Shown piece by piece: positions 1 to 12,605 of a stretch of 64,000 nucleotides of DNA. The notes under the pieces were generated by a model. The model did not search any database. It was given only the letters and a program-made list of their open reading frames with translations, and was not told the DNA's origin. Position 1 is the first letter of the stretch; each line of letters opens with the position of its first letter. The position numbers and the translations under genes are program-made. Source of the stretch: Neurospora intermedia (taxonomy: Eukaryota; Ascomycota; Sordariomycetes; Sordariales; Sordariaceae); contig BTPP01000001.1 of the NCBI GenBank assembly GCA_037102815.1, positions 521,001 to 585,000 on the forward strand. Direction: 5' to 3'.

Positions 1-1081
1 CTCAGGACAAGCAAGGGTCCATGCTCAGTAAGTATACCAACCTTGAGAGCTACGTGGTACTCCTATAGCTTCCCATGACAGAACAAAAGTTACTGACAAG
101 TATCTGATAGCTCATGTAACTGCTTCCAAATCCTGGACTGTTCCTCCTGAACTCCGTCACGGTATCCACACCAACACCGGCTTGGTAAGTCTTCATGTTC
201 TGTTAACTCTCATGCAAAAGTCAAAGTCCGGCATTCGAACAGTTTGCTAATGTCCAATAGGCCTGGCATAATGATATGGGCACCGATGTGATTGCGCTTC
301 ACATTCGATCACTGGCCGAGGAGGGCGGTAACACCTTCGTGGCTTCTTCATGGACCATATACAAGGAATTGGCGACGTCATATCCTCAAGTTCTTGAACT
401 TTTGTGTGAGCCATGCTGGCCAATCCAAGTGTACGTCCCTGGAAATCTTGTTGTCTTTCGGCTAGTCCCGAGATACAACGTGTCACATCCCAAAACCCAT
501 TTGCTCAAGCATGTGCTGACGCTGCAGGGGTTATCCATAGTTCTGGAAATCCTCCCCGACACATTGTCGCACCTTTGGTGCAAATCTACAACAACAGGGT
601 CTATCTCAGCGCCGATCCGGGTCGTCTAGGTCTCCACCCCGTCACCGCTAAAGCTGGCCTGAGCTCCTCCATTCCAGGCCTCACCATTTCGCACCTCCAA
701 GCCCTTGAGACCCTATCTGAGCTCGCGACCAAACATCGGTTGATGCTAGATACTAAGCCCGGGGATATTCTTTTCATCAACAACTGGGCCCTCATTCACG
801 CGAGAGATTCTTACAAGGATCCAAAAGACGGCCCCGGCCGTCATCTTGTTAGATTGTGGCTCAGGGACTCCGAGTTGGGTTGGAAGGTCCCCGAGTCCAT
901 GAGAGTGCCCTGGGAGGCCGCCTTTGGCCCCAATGGAGACGGATATCCGCCTGGAGTTACGCGCAGAGAATATCCGCTTGCTCCATCCCACGAGTACAAG
1001 CCTCCAAAGTACACAGCTGGCTCGGCAGCATTTGTCCTGGACGATGAAGATGATGTGAATGGCGGGAAACCCGAGCCATAA
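1..1081 (+). CDS. TauD/TfdA-like Fe(II)/2-oxoglutarate dioxygenase, C-terminal part (5' end outside window)
   Basis: Partial gene; I place exons at 1-27, 111-184, 261-430 and 541-1081 (stop TAA). Phases agree at every junction, and introns have GT..AG ends and CTGAC-type branch sites. The product is a TauD/TfdA-superfamily oxygenase: 2-oxoglutarate-dependent hydroxylation at a mononuclear iron. Visible are the first metal motif W-H-N-D at 264-275 (the HxD pair), the distal metal His in NNWALIHARD (about 781-810), and the 2-oxoglutarate-binding Arg in RHLVRLWLRD (about 838-867). Just upstream, PPELRHGIHTNTG fits the family's substrate-side loop. The C-terminal end is a short Pro/Tyr-rich then acidic tail. 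Substrate cannot be told; fungal members act on taurine-like sulfonates, carnitine precursors or secondary metabolites. The last intron uses the second possible acceptor (AG at 539-540), because the AG at 526-527 breaks the frame. High confidence for family, moderate for exact exons. Confidence 0.85.
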
Positions 1082-4000
1082 AAATCAACCTGAATCTAGG
1101 GTCGGCATCTCGTTACCATTGCGAACTCATTCAATCCGGTCCGCTACAAGTTGTTGTTCTCCAATGTTTCCGCCGCAATGCCGTTATCGTCTTATTGTCA
1201 CGCCTCATATCACGCGTCATGACTTACGAACTCTTACAATCTCTCATCCACTTCTTTCATAGGGGTCTCAAAAGCGTATACGAATAGAGACAGGATCACA
1301 GAGGAGGACTTTTACTCGATGCTTTCATGGTAGAGTCTCACGAGCTGGGACGGTTTGTACATCGCCAAGGTCTACACCGTTGAAATGCGAAAGGACGTTT
1401 GATCACAAAGAAAACAATAACTCCTCCTTGGGTTTCAGACACATGCCAAGCCGAGAGTTCAACAATGCTCGTAGCATCCGTTTCGTCATCCCACTCCCAA
1501 CCTATGCGTCAGATGTACTTTCCAATGAGCTCCGTCCATTCACGCACCGACGTATCTGTTTCCAAGTGAACGGGTTCTCAGGGACGTTGGGAATAAACCG
1601 CGAGGAATCAGCCCGTGCCCCTGTTCTTCCGCCGGTTCAAGGCGCGCGATGGAACCTTAGCAGGGACCAGGGTCGCGGGGAAGTAGCTTCTGTCACTCTT
1701 CGGGACGCTCGATGTGCTGTAGACCGCATGACGCATCTACATTACACAGTTGTAACGGATATGCTTTGTGGATAATACAAGGTCTATGAGCCAATCCGGT
1801 TTGGAAGATGCTGCATATGCAGAGCTACGAACAAGCTCAGAACGCCCGAGTATGGCTATCCCCGAGTGAGGGTTCCGTTGCGACTGAAAATTTGCGGTAT
1901 GCCGGATGCCAACTACACCACTTTGATGCAAAAATGACGGTACTGGATGAAACGGTGACTGCTGGGAATACTTGGTAAACTCGATCCATTCCCGAAAACG
2001 TCGTTGCAAGATCCGCGAGATGCCCATCGACAACATTACGGCGACTCTTCACCATGCATTTCGCTCTTCACGCCCGCTACATTGCGACTATGTACATACA
2101 TTTGCCATGGCTTCTGACTTGCACTGGATGAATCCAAGGCCTAAGAGCAGTTACCATGGCTTTGCCTGGGCAATCTCGACAGATCTGGCAAAGTCAACCC
2201 TCCATATTACCTGCGTTGTGCTTGTCACAGCTCTGCCTCTCCAGCCTCAAGTCGTGGAAACAAACAAGTGCCTCATCACCGTGAACGCGGAGGCCAGAGG
2301 TCTTGAAAGTTCCCTTCACTTACTCTGCCGTTGGAGAACTTGTTAGTGTACCTCCACTTGACGTTGCGCGAGAACTGTCTAGAAGAGTCGGTTTGAGGGG
2401 GTTACAGTTCGTCCCATGTGGGGAAAAATCAACGAATACGATCCTACAGCCATCAGTGACCCTGATCCCCTTAATCAGTGCCGGCAGTTACTCAGGGGTT
2501 GACTCTAAGAAGGCGTCCCTACGCTAAGACGAAAGAGAATGCGGTTTTGGCTTCAATAGCCAACAATCCTATGTCGGTGCAAGATTTACCAAGAGACAAC
2601 ACTTCATATCAGTCTTCATTTCAGATAAGGAGTATTCTATACGTTTCTAGCAACCCAGAATATACGGGATTAAGACATTGCAAAAGCTGACTGAAGCATA
2701 CCGTTACGTACAACAATCACAGACGCTCGCTATACAGCATTAGTAGCCCCAAGTCTTGGGGATACATGCAGTACCTTTCTCGCTCACTCGATCTATGTGT
2801 TTATCCCAAGCTCTTGGGCGAGGTACATGCTGGGAGCGGCTTACGGCCTCGCACGAGAAGGTCGAAGTGTCTTGCATGATCAGTTCCACGGCAAGATGGA
2901 CTCTAGTCTACATGATGACTCTGCTTGTACACGTATTGACGGCGTCGGTGTTGTTAATATGCATACACCATACACGAACGATGATGCACGCAGTTGGTCC
3001 AGCTCACACATTGGTTCTGTGAGCCGTGCCAAGCTGTGAGATGGTGTTCAAAGTATGGAAGAAGAGGCGAGAGTACCAGGATTTCCGCCCGGATTTGGCT
3101 AATGCTTCCGAGCGAGCCCCCCAAAAGCTGATCCGAAGCGAGCCATTATTGAGTACACTCATCCAGCACCAGCGAACCACTTCAAACAAAAGAGTACATA
3201 GCACGAAAGATGTCCCGAGGATCCCGTGACGATGCTGAAGGATTACTGTGCAGCATACAGACTATCGCAGATGAAAGACTTTCACTTCCTTCTTTTTCTT
3301 TGTATTATCGTTGGGCCACTCCTAATCCTACATGCTCGTCTTGACAAGATGGCGGGTCGATCTGGCGGATGCTTGGATACCATCACTAGCTCAAGGCGGT
3401 CATGGTGCGTCTCCAACTGGCCTTCAAAAGGTACCTACCTGCCTTGCAACGAAACAAAACTCCTGACAATCCGGTTGATCCCACCTTGTCATCAAGACGA
3501 TGTGTCCCCTCAACTGGCATTCCCGCAACATTGTTGCTGCCGAAGACGGAATAGCATGCCGCGCTTGCTATTCATGATCCTTTGTGGCCAGCTGCTCCAA
3601 GCCGGCAATTGGACCTTGCAGTCTTGTTCTATCACCCCACAACACTGCTTTCCGCGCCGCTGCTCCCAAACCCCTTGCCTTTCTCGAAAACAGCATTCAC
3701 ACGCAGAGATCGGTGATCATGGCCATGATCGGGGTTGATGAATATTTGTGTGTGTCATCGCATACTTGAGCAGGGGCCGTCCTAATGGGATTACTTCTGC
3801 AATGTGACCACCGCCAGAACGATGAAAAGCAGTGCGCTGTACAGATTCCTTTCCTGTCCTCTCCATCGTCGTCTTGGACGAGGGCATGGATGGTGAGATG
3901 CATACCTCTAGGTATCTTCGGGCAATCTGGTTTGAGAAAAGGCGATAAGGGTTAGGACACGTTACATATTGGGCAGTGAAGGGTCGGCCTCTGAGACATG

Positions 4001-7000
4001 GCGCACCATTCATATCGTTCCCGAACCTATCATAGGCGGGGGAGCTCGAAGAGACTTCTCTACAGTGAGGTTTCGGCACCCATCGATCCAGGTCAAGCAC
4101 CTACGGATGAGTGCTTGAACGTACCCCGAACCATGTCCCAAGCTTCGTCGTATTCTCGCACAGGCCAGGCTAACCAACTGTGTATCAATTTTCCCAAACC
4201 AGGCGTGTGCCGCAAGCGAGTTTCCGCTTTTCAACCGGTCTAGGAGGGATGTACATCGACTGAGTCTGAGGAGTCTCAAAGTTCATGACAATGTACCGAG
4301 GTTGCTACCGTCAGTGCTGCCAGAGAATCCAAGAGCAACGACACGACTGTCCATCGCTGGTCCCACCAGTGATACTGGGCGAGATGAAGAAGCCACCTCA
4401 TCAACTGCCCTACCACTACCATTTTGCTACTTTTTTCAGCACCGCGAGCTTGTAATGGCACATCGGCTTCGAGGTTCCGACAGTTTGCGAATAAGATAGT
4501 CCAACAAGCGCACCAATACGTGGGAATGGTGGCTGGCACTCAACCCCAAGTCTCGAATCAGCATGGAGGAGTCAACCAGCAGCTTGTGCTACAGTCTTCG
4601 GTCCATGTCGTATGATGTCTCCGATTGTACACTAGGAGGTACCTCCCGGCATCCCGCCCGGTTACAACGACAAGCTCTCGCATTCGGTGAGGAAGGAATC
4701 GTCCAGAGAGATACATCTCCGTCACTCTATGGTCTCGGTCTTGAGCTCTGGATCCACACAGACTCAATACAAGGTATGATGGTGTGCTACAGATATCCAC
4801 TGCACCGTATTGCCTCTCATGAACAGGTCAAAGGCCAACTCACATCCGGAGGTGACGCGAATGGAGTCAGACAGGGTGGTTCGCTATACGGCTGTTCTTG
4901 CTAGAGGCCAATCCACCATGGCGATGGTAGTCACAACAGCCATGTCAGGTTCGAGGCCATGTCACCGTCAGGACAGCAGGAAGACAAATAGGCCCACGTT
5001 GCCACCGATATTGCTTTAGGCAGGTGCTGTACTAAGTCAACACATCCTCAGGGAGCTCTGGCAAGCTCTCGTTGTCTAACTCCAGGGGAAAGCATCCGGG
5101 TTTATCCCAGTCCGACGCACCACGTATTCCCATCCAGATTATGAAAACACCCACTGACTTATCAGCCACTGCATCAGTGACAGTACGGAAATCCTCAGGT
5201 CTTACATTCGCCAATCTATTTGTTTGGTTCGTTCCTCACGGGAAGCACCGCCTTGAGCCGGAGGGTTCCTTGTGTGCTTGGTAACAAGGCTTCAGCACAT
5301 GATGGAAAAGTAAGCAAGCCTGAAGCTGTCTCATGCTTAACACGAACACCAGCAAGCGCAACGGTATCCCCCCTGTTACGCTGCTTATATGTTGTTGGGG
5401 CACGAATGAGCTGTGTCAGCCTCCCGCTCTTGAGCAGGCAATGAAATGAGCTTGCCTTATATTTTCCTATAGGGAAGTAGGCAAACGCTTGATTCGAATT
5501 TTCCATTTGTGACATCTTGGCGAGGAAGGGGAAGAGGTCAGTGCCAAGATTCCCGCTGTCTGTTATCACCGGCTAGGCTCACGCGGGTGGATATTCAACG
5601 ACGGTTGACCTACTCTAGCTCACCTTACACAAGAGCCAGGGCAGCTTCCCAAGTGAGTTACACGGGCCGCTGTACCAGGCCATGGGCAAGCGCTCAGAAG
5701 CCCGATTGGGATTAGAAGCTTGGCGATCTGCTTGCCAGCAATTCACTCTAGCGGTTAAGCGGTTACTAACGACGTCTTCACCTCCTAGCTTCTAAATAGT
5801 GGCACCCAGCAGAACTATTCTACCTTGCTGTATGCGTGTCCAGCTATGATAGATGGAGGACTGAGACAAGTCATGAGCGCGACGGAGTACGTGTGATGGC
5901 AGTGTGATGTAAATGATCGCCTGGCCTTCTTCACCATCACTTCTGTACAGCCGCTCGCAGTGTCTGTGATGAACTCGAGATCTTGCCGCGGTCACATCAG
6001 AGATGGTATTAAAAAATGATCGAGTGCCAATGAACGGATACCTCGTCGCCAACAGCAGAGGCTTCCCGTGGTGGATCTCAGGGTCGGAGTGATGAGAAAT
6101 CAAGCACTAGCGCACAACGTTATTCCACCACCACCGGCCCGCCGGGGAATAACGTCCGATATGTTGTACAGTTACCCGCCACTTACCGCACACTGCGCTC
6201 CATGTCGAACCTGCGACAACAGGAGATTCTGTGGGATCACAAGGGCTGGGAGTGGAACAACATTCGGTCAAATCCACGGGCCATTTCCATATTACAAGGC
6301 CAACAGCATTCGCCCAAGGTTTACTTTACCTTTCGCACCCGGCTCTACCTCCTTGGCACCGGAGAAGCTGGATTTCGAGACCCCGGATACCAGGTGTCGA
6401 ATATCAAAGGGAAGAGATTTTCATGACTGAATGCTCCACGGCTCTCTGCATGTTAGGATACCTAGGCACGGCATATTCTGCGGCTGATGAGGAAGTGAAA
6501 GAGGTGGAATGATACCAATCGGGGAAAAGTCCTAAGATCCTAACAAAAGACAAGCTTTGTTCTTTGTTTATGCACAACCAATGTCATTTCTGCATGTATC
6601 CTTCTAATTGTCCAGTCATTCTCCCCCAGTTTACTTTCAACCCAGCTCCAGTTGGCTGTCCTGCCCTATCCCATTTCGCCAATGAACCCACAAGCCGCCC
6701 AGCCCAGCCTTGTTCGCGAAGCCTGCCAGCTAGCAAGGGGGGTTTGCGATCGATGAGTTGCGTAACAGGTGCCAGTAGGCCACCGCAGCTGCAACAATCC
6801 CGTAAGATTGTGCCCGTGCAATCACTGCATCGTGTACGCACGCAATCCACGCCGTCCACGTACGACATTTGAAGGACTTAGAGTTCTTAGCTCATCGCGA
6901 TTCTGAGATTGCACTCTTCGAAAAAAAAAAAAAAAAAGAATCCCGTCCAAGGGAAGAAGAAGCATTGAACATTGTGATTGGAGAACATGGAGGTTCTGGG

Positions 7001-8559
7001 AGATGGGATGGCGATGTGGGATCTTGGACTGGGCACTTGCGCCAGGGTAGCAGGGATTTTCAGGAGGAGGGTGGTATTTACTTCACGATCGTGCAGCGTT
7101 AGGCAGCGCATGGACATTGCCTGAAGTTCGGGACAACCGATGACATACTGGACATTGTACCCAAGCGCTAATACTTCGCAAATTAGGTAACCTTCGATCA
7201 CAACATGCGAAACATATCAACAAAACTGAATTTCGAGACGCAGGCGCAACTCAGCTGCTACTTCTTCACTGTCGGACGACCGCAGACGCAGCGGTGCGGA
7301 CGAGAGCGCAAGGCGAACAGTTGAAGCAGAGCCGAGCTTGGGCAATGGGGTGTCGAAAGTCGTGCGGCGCAGAAACGCCTCAAAAGTTACAACAGAACAA
7401 ATGATTCCAGTACTTCTCTCGGGCGCACTCCTACACCAAACGGCCAGACAGCCATCGACCTCCCCTTCAGACCCCTCGTCTTCGTCGCCCGGCCAGGTAC
7501 CACAAGCACTGTATCCTACCGGTCTACTAGCAGCAGCATAGCTTTCCGACGAGTTCGTTCCTGAACCAGACTTCTACTCTATCAGTCGCTACGGCCGGGC
7601 AAGTACCGCCCCCTACCCCAGGATGAACTCTCGAGGCGACAACGCAATATACCTATACAACGACATTCGAAACAGTGACACCTCGTGGCAGCAGTTGACA
7701 CTGGCACAGCCGACCGACCGATGATATAACCACAATCTGTACGCTTGGTCCCAAGCTAGTATACTACGCCGGCCGAATCCACACCACAACCCCCTTTGAG
7801 CAAAGAGAGTGCCCTTTACGACAAATAGTACAAGTGGAGGACAAGCGTTGAGGCTCCGATGTGCTACGTCGATTGGGCTGATCCATAAATAAGGTTGCGG
7901 CTCCTCCAGTTCCCACAAGTCGAAGTAAGGGATACCCGGTATCAGACGGCGACACAGCTTATCAACCACAAAGCCAAACAACAAACACGAAAATAGTGTT
8001 ACAGCCGAAGCAACAGCGATCAATACAACAAAACACGAACAAACAAAACATAACAGGGAAGGATACGGTCCTAGGTGATAGGGCAGCGGTGAGAGAGGAG
8101 TGGAACGTGGGAATATAGCACGAAGGGTGGAGGAATCATAGCGCTCGAACTCCACGCAACATTTGGACCTAATCGAACGCCCATTCGGAACATGCTGCAT
8201 CGGATGCACTCGAGCGTCACTGATACCTATACTAATTATCGATCGGTACAGAATTCGAAGCGACCGGCACGATCGGACGCAAAATCAACCAATATGTCGA
8301 AGGGAAAGCCAACGTCGTGGCCGTTATCAATGCCGGATGTCGTCAAAACATGATCGACGACAAGAGCAACCATCCCGGTCCAGGACTTTTCCTGATTGGC
8401 CGCGGTTTTCGAAATCGGAATAGGCACGGGCACATTTTTCATGCTATCAGCGCCGATACCCGCGCTCCCGTCAGCGCTATCGTACGATCCATCACAACAA
8501 CGACGGGAGCCTAGATTATGTGGAAACTTTGCTACGAAACTAGAATAGCTCGGCGCTGC

Positions 8560-8593
8560 GGGCCGTGCCGGGCCGTGCCGTGTCGTGCCGTTG
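8560..8593. repeat. short imperfect GTGCCG/GGGCC tandem repeat
   Basis: A run of imperfect copies of a GC-rich 6-11 base unit (GGGCCGTGCC, then GTGTCGTGCCG). A related stretch with GCACGGCACGGCATGGCAC lies at about 8,726-8,744 in the opposite sense, so the two could form a long imperfect hairpin. No coding role seen. Confidence 0.5.
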
Positions 8594-9429
8594 CCCTCGC
8601 GCAGTTTTTGCCTCATATGTCGAGCTTCGTACTTTGTCATGTCTTCGGTACAAAACATGGCAAAACTGCCCGGCTAAACGGAACGAATCTGATGAAAGGA
8701 TGAGAAGAGAAGGCGGCTGACCAAGCACGGCACGGCATGGCACAGTGTCGCGTCGCATATGTGCTTCAGGGCTGAAGTGTTTCAACTTTCAAGTGGATTT
8801 GAGGCCCTTCATTCAGCTTTTCAGCTGTCCCAACAAAAAGAGCGGGAACCTGGAATCCACTTTGACATGACACATCCAGAACGGAGTTGAATCCGGTCGT
8901 CGTGACAGGACAGAATCAACGACGGCGGATATACTCGGGTTTGATAAGCAACCGGTAGTACCTAGTGTAACTGTCTGCTCTGAACAGGTAAGGTACATAG
9001 CATGTTCGACTTGACTGACTGGACATCAGGGCACTCAATTCGCTTGCTGCCTCGTGCTTTGTTGGTTAGTTCGTTTGGTTATTCGTTCGTCCGTTCACTT
9101 TGGACCTAAAAAATTGCGATTGCCTAGGTGGGTTAGAGGTATGGACTATTATTATCCCTCGGCTAGAGAAGACTACGCCTCATCTGGCCTGGCATTGGCT
9201 GGCTGGCGATTTACCCAAATACAACACACTCGTTTTGCGATTTGGGGGGCTATCAAATACTCGAGCTAGAGATACTTTCACTCTTGCGTTAGGCGTCGGA
9301 AAACCATGACGGCTCTGGAAGCGTTATATCCTAGAGGTAGGTAGTTTAGAGATTGACAGTATCCAGCCAGGAAGGAGACAAGAAGAGACGGTAGAGAGAT
9401 AGGGCTGGCGGTCTGGTGGTCTGGTGGTC

Positions 9430-9860
9430 CGGTGGTTGCGCATACCTAAGGTACCTAGGTAAATACCTAGGCAGACGAAGAAAGAAATCACACAGTCGAG
9501 CTGAGCTGAACTGAGTTGAGATCTAAAATTTAAAATTTTAATCCAAGATGTAAAATGTATTCTAGTGTAGAGTGCCAGGGACCAACAATCCATTCTTAGA
9601 GCTAGGCTACCTACCTATCTCTATTAATCTTTTTTTTTAACTAAAGCGAGTATATCTTACCTAGTATAAGGTACCTACCTACCTACCTACCTGCTAGGAC
9701 ACGGTTATCCAGCTGGCGTAGGTAGGTAAAGGTAGGTAGGTAGGTAGGTGGGTAGGTATCTGATATGAGTGGAAAACTCTCTGATGACTGGCTGGCTGCA
9801 TTTCAGGTGAGTCAGTCTACTTGTTTGTCTGCGTTTTGTATATAAGTAGGTAGGTAGAGG
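9430..9860. repeat. TAGG/CCTA tetranucleotide-rich repeat cluster
   Basis: Several blocks of (TACC)n or (TAGG)n, often joined to a central GGTACC or CCTAGG palindrome: about 9,447-9,472, 9,669-9,692, 9,717-9,756 and 9,846-9,861. The same motif recurs at about 10,440-10,450, 35,032-35,046, 35,230-35,245 and 41,565-41,603. Such short repeats are common in Neurospora intergenic DNA; the assignment to that genus is inference. Confidence 0.75.
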
Positions 9861-9871
9861 TATGTCCTCGC

Positions 9872-9874
<3 letters not shown>

Positions 9875-9912
<38 letters not shown>
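9875..9912. repeat. homopolymeric T tract of 38 bases
   Basis: Uninterrupted T38 on the plus strand, flanked on both sides by the pentamer GCAAC (9,870-9,874 and 9,914-9,918). The direct repeat could be chance or could be the target duplication of a small poly(A)-tailed insertion on the minus strand, though no element body is recognisable between the repeats. Confidence 0.9.
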
Positions 9913-9913
<1 letters not shown>

Positions 9914-11093
9914 GCAACTTCACTGAATCTTCCTTCTCCGGAACAGACAGTCAGTCTCATCAATGTCCTCCCAAAGCCCGATAGATAACCTTTCATCGTC
10001 ATCGAAACCACCAGGAACTTACCACCTATCTAAACCCCACCCCCTCTGTTGCTCTCGCTTTCTCCCCAGTACTTCTCTACCTCCAGTGACCAACAGCAAT
10101 ACACATATATCAACGCGTCTTTGAACATTCGAGGAGGAGACTCTTAGTGATAGAAAGAATTCAAGGCCCCTTACCTAGGCCGTAGACTGTCATCATCTTC
10201 AACGCCATGGCTATCAGACAGACTAGGTACCTATGGTCATTAAGGTACCTACCACCGAACGCACTGGTTTGAAGGGAATCGGGTAGTTAGGTATTTTTCT
10301 CTTCTTTGGCTTGATGTCGTTTTCTGGCTGTGGCTTCGACTTGGGAAGCTACTTAGAAAGCCCGCATCTTGTCTATGGTATAAGCCTGTGCAGGTTTGGT
10401 GTACCTACGTATGTAATGTTGATGTGCATAATGACTAAGGTAGGTAGGTACCGGGAGCAGCCGCATTTGCGTTTTCTTGTACATGGTAAGTATTCTGACA
10501 TTTTGCTAGCATGATCAATGTCTGCTACTTACGTACCTACCCGGGAGGTGGTATTGTGTTTTCGACATGATACGGATATAGTAAGGCCACCACGGTGAAA
10601 GGAGTAAGACGAAGTAGGTACCTAGTGCGGCTACAGACAGCCGATAAGGAAGACTGTTACAATCAATACAGGCAGGAATGAAGAAGACGGGCGCGTGATT
10701 AAGCCTGACCAGACAAGTGTACCTGATAGAACGTGAGATCTTCATCTTGAAGCTAATGACAGCTGGGACTGGAGACTTGGAATGTAGAGAAGGGGTATCA
10801 ATGCTTTTCTTGTTATTCCCGTGTTTTTGAACATACGCTCGACTATCGCTTGCTTGCTCGCTTGCTTGCTACAAAGTACTGGAAGTAAAACCTGCTCTTT
10901 TCGATTTTCGAACCGGGCTTCTTTGCCGGCGGTTTGCTCCTTGTGGTCCTCTGCTGACGCTCCATCTTCGACCCGCGCGCGTCAATCCTGAGCTCATCTG
11001 ACGAGCCTTCCCCTTCCCTTGGACGGTTTGGCACACGACACATACTCCTCCAACACTGATTCATCTCTTCTGCTCTTCAGCAACCACCTGACT

Positions 11094-12605
11094 TCAATGC
11101 TGCCCCTCCGGCTCACCACTGCCAAAAGGATAATTAAACTTCAGCAACTCATTCAACCCGCCCACCCAAGAATCGTCATCCTGCGCAATCCCATCTGTAT
11201 CGCCTTTGGGACTGGACCGTATAACGCACGGTACGCCACCCCGCCAGCCGTGCTCAATTGTCTTCTCAAGCTGTTCTCCTTCCACACGGACTTCCATCCC
11301 GTGACTGACTGCCACCCGACGCTTGCCGTCTATGCTTACGGGCAACTCTCGCCCCCTGTTTCTCTTGCTGAGTTTCAGAATGACCTTGGTGTTTAATGGT
11401 AAGACCAAGGGCCGGAAGGAGAGCGAGCGCGGGCTGATGGGCGTGATGAGCAGGGATTTCACTAATGGGTGGACTATGCTCCCGCCTGCTGATAACGAAT
11501 AGGCAGTGGATCCTGTGGGCGTCGAGATGAGGATGCCGTCGGCTACGGCTTCGGTCAGGAAGTGGTTGTTAACGTAAATGTCAATTATAGCGAGGTGGGG
11601 ATGGGCGCCGCGGTCGATGGACACTTCGTTGATGGCGTGGAGGTAGGGGATTGGGGCCTTTTTGGTAATCTCGCCAGTGGCTGGGGTAGAAACAGGGCTA
11701 GGATAGATGATGTCGTCCCCCGGATCGGCTGTGGATGTCGGGAGGAGCTGTTCATTGATGTTCCGGCCTTGGGCGTCGTATATGCCTACGCGCAAGCGGT
11801 GGCGCAGGAGGATCTTGGAGGCGCGATTCAGGCCCATGCATTGGCCGTTGCCACGAACGGTGTCCCAGGCGGGAGATTGCAAGGTGTCGTCGTCCTTGTG
11901 GGGATCGGTCAGGTGGGCATTGGCGGCCTGGCGGGCGGCGACTTGAGTGTGTGGTTCCACCAGGTCCTCGACCGAGACGGAGCAGCCGCTCATGTAGCAC
12001 TCGCGCCAGGCGCGCTTGTATTCTTGGAACTTCCACTCGCCGAGGAAGCCGAGGGTGCCCATGCTGAAGCCAAGAATGGGTGGGACCTGGTGGTGCATGG
12101 AGAAGAGGCTGGCAGCGCGCAAGATGGTGCCGTCGCCGCCCATGGTGGTGACGAGGTCGATCTTGTTGGCGAAGAGAGTGGTGGCCTCGGCTGGGGCGGC
12201 CGTGTAGATGGGGAAGGGTAGCTGGTCGTGGATGGACTTTGCGACATGGCTTTCGAATACGAGGTTGAGACCAGGGTAGTTGGTGTAGATGTGCTTGGCG
12301 AACTCGGCGGCAGAAGCGATGACGTGTGGCGCATGCAGCTTGGGCATGAGCAGGACGTTGCGCGGCGGCTGGGGCCAGATGAGAGACAGCAGGGAAGAAG
12401 CCTTTGTCTGTTGGTAGTGCGGAACTATGCGATCGGGCAGGGCGGCGATGTCGAGGATCTCTCTGCGGGCGGCAGAGACCGAGAAGTGCCGAACCCCCCC
12501 TCGCGGAAGGCGGAAGACGGTCATCCTGGGTGGTTGTTTGGGGACCATGGCAGCGATGATGGAATGGACGTGGCGATTTCGAGCCAGATATAAGGGTCTC
12601 GACAT
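11094..12605 (-). CDS. pos5: mitochondrial NADH/NAD+ kinase, POS5-like
   Basis: A single 503-residue uninterrupted frame. It phosphorylates NAD(H) with ATP to NADP(H), the supply of mitochondrial reducing power for antioxidant and biosynthetic reactions. The kinase motif GGDGT is at residues 156-160, followed by ILRAASLF and the GFSMGTLGFL loop (179-188); the NE motif (NEVSI) is at 326-330 and the ATP-NAD kinase signature TPTGSTAYS at 362-370. The first about 50 residues are rich in Arg/Ser/Ala and contain RHFSVSAARRE, a typical matrix-targeting presequence. SLIWPQPPRNV (about 74-84) matches the start of the Pos5 catalytic region. Longer than yeast Pos5 (about 414), mainly from a low-complexity insert around 220-315. 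Met20 and Met28 are possible alternative starts but would shorten the presequence. Divergent from the acyltransferase gene, sharing about 1.2 kb of upstream DNA. Confidence 0.93.
   Translation of the reverse strand: MSRPLYLARNRHVHSIIAAMVPKQPPRMTVFRLPRGGVRHFSVSAARREILDIAALPDRIVPHYQQTKASSLLSLIWPQPPRNVLLMPKLHAPHVIASAAEFAKHIYTNYPGLNLVFESHVAKSIHDQLPFPIYTAAPAEATTLFANKIDLVTTMGGDGTILRAASLFSMHHQVPPILGFSMGTLGFLGEWKFQEYKRAWRECYMSGCSVSVEDLVEPHTQVAARQAANAHLTDPHKDDDTLQSPAWDTVRGNGQCMGLNRASKILLRHRLRVGIYDAQGRNINEQLLPTSTADPGDDIIYPSPVSTPATGEITKKAPIPYLHAINEVSIDRGAHPHLAIIDIYVNNHFLTEAVADGILISTPTGSTAYSLSAGGSIVHPLVKSLLITPISPRSLSFRPLVLPLNTKVILKLSKRNRGRELPVSIDGKRRVAVSHGMEVRVEGEQLEKTIEHGWRGGVPCVIRSSPKGDTDGIAQDDDSWVGGLNELLKFNYPFGSGEPEGQH

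Larger units (their letters stand above)
1082..11093. other. about 10 kb without a recognisable gene
   Basis: Base composition is normal (near-balanced GC, no RIP bias), but both strands are broken into open frames of at most about 200 codons, none resembling a known family to me and none extendable by convincing splice sites. The part from 1.1 to 7 kb shows nothing I can support. From 7.3 to 8.5 kb there are weakly protein-like stretches in several frames, possibly an eroded gene. From 9.3 to 10.6 kb the DNA is dominated by TAGG/CCTA tetranucleotide repeats and a long T tract, listed separately. Species-specific or non-coding transcripts cannot be excluded. Confidence 0.5.

Noticed and set aside
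3226-3738. 170-codon plus-strand open frame in the gene-poor stretch
   Set aside because: Cys/Pro/Arg-rich random-looking translation with no recognisable motif and overlapping frames on the other strand of similar length.
11562-12221. 219-codon plus-strand frame opposite the NAD kinase
   Set aside because: Shadow of the real minus-strand gene: GC-rich codon bias opens the antisense frame. No independent features.
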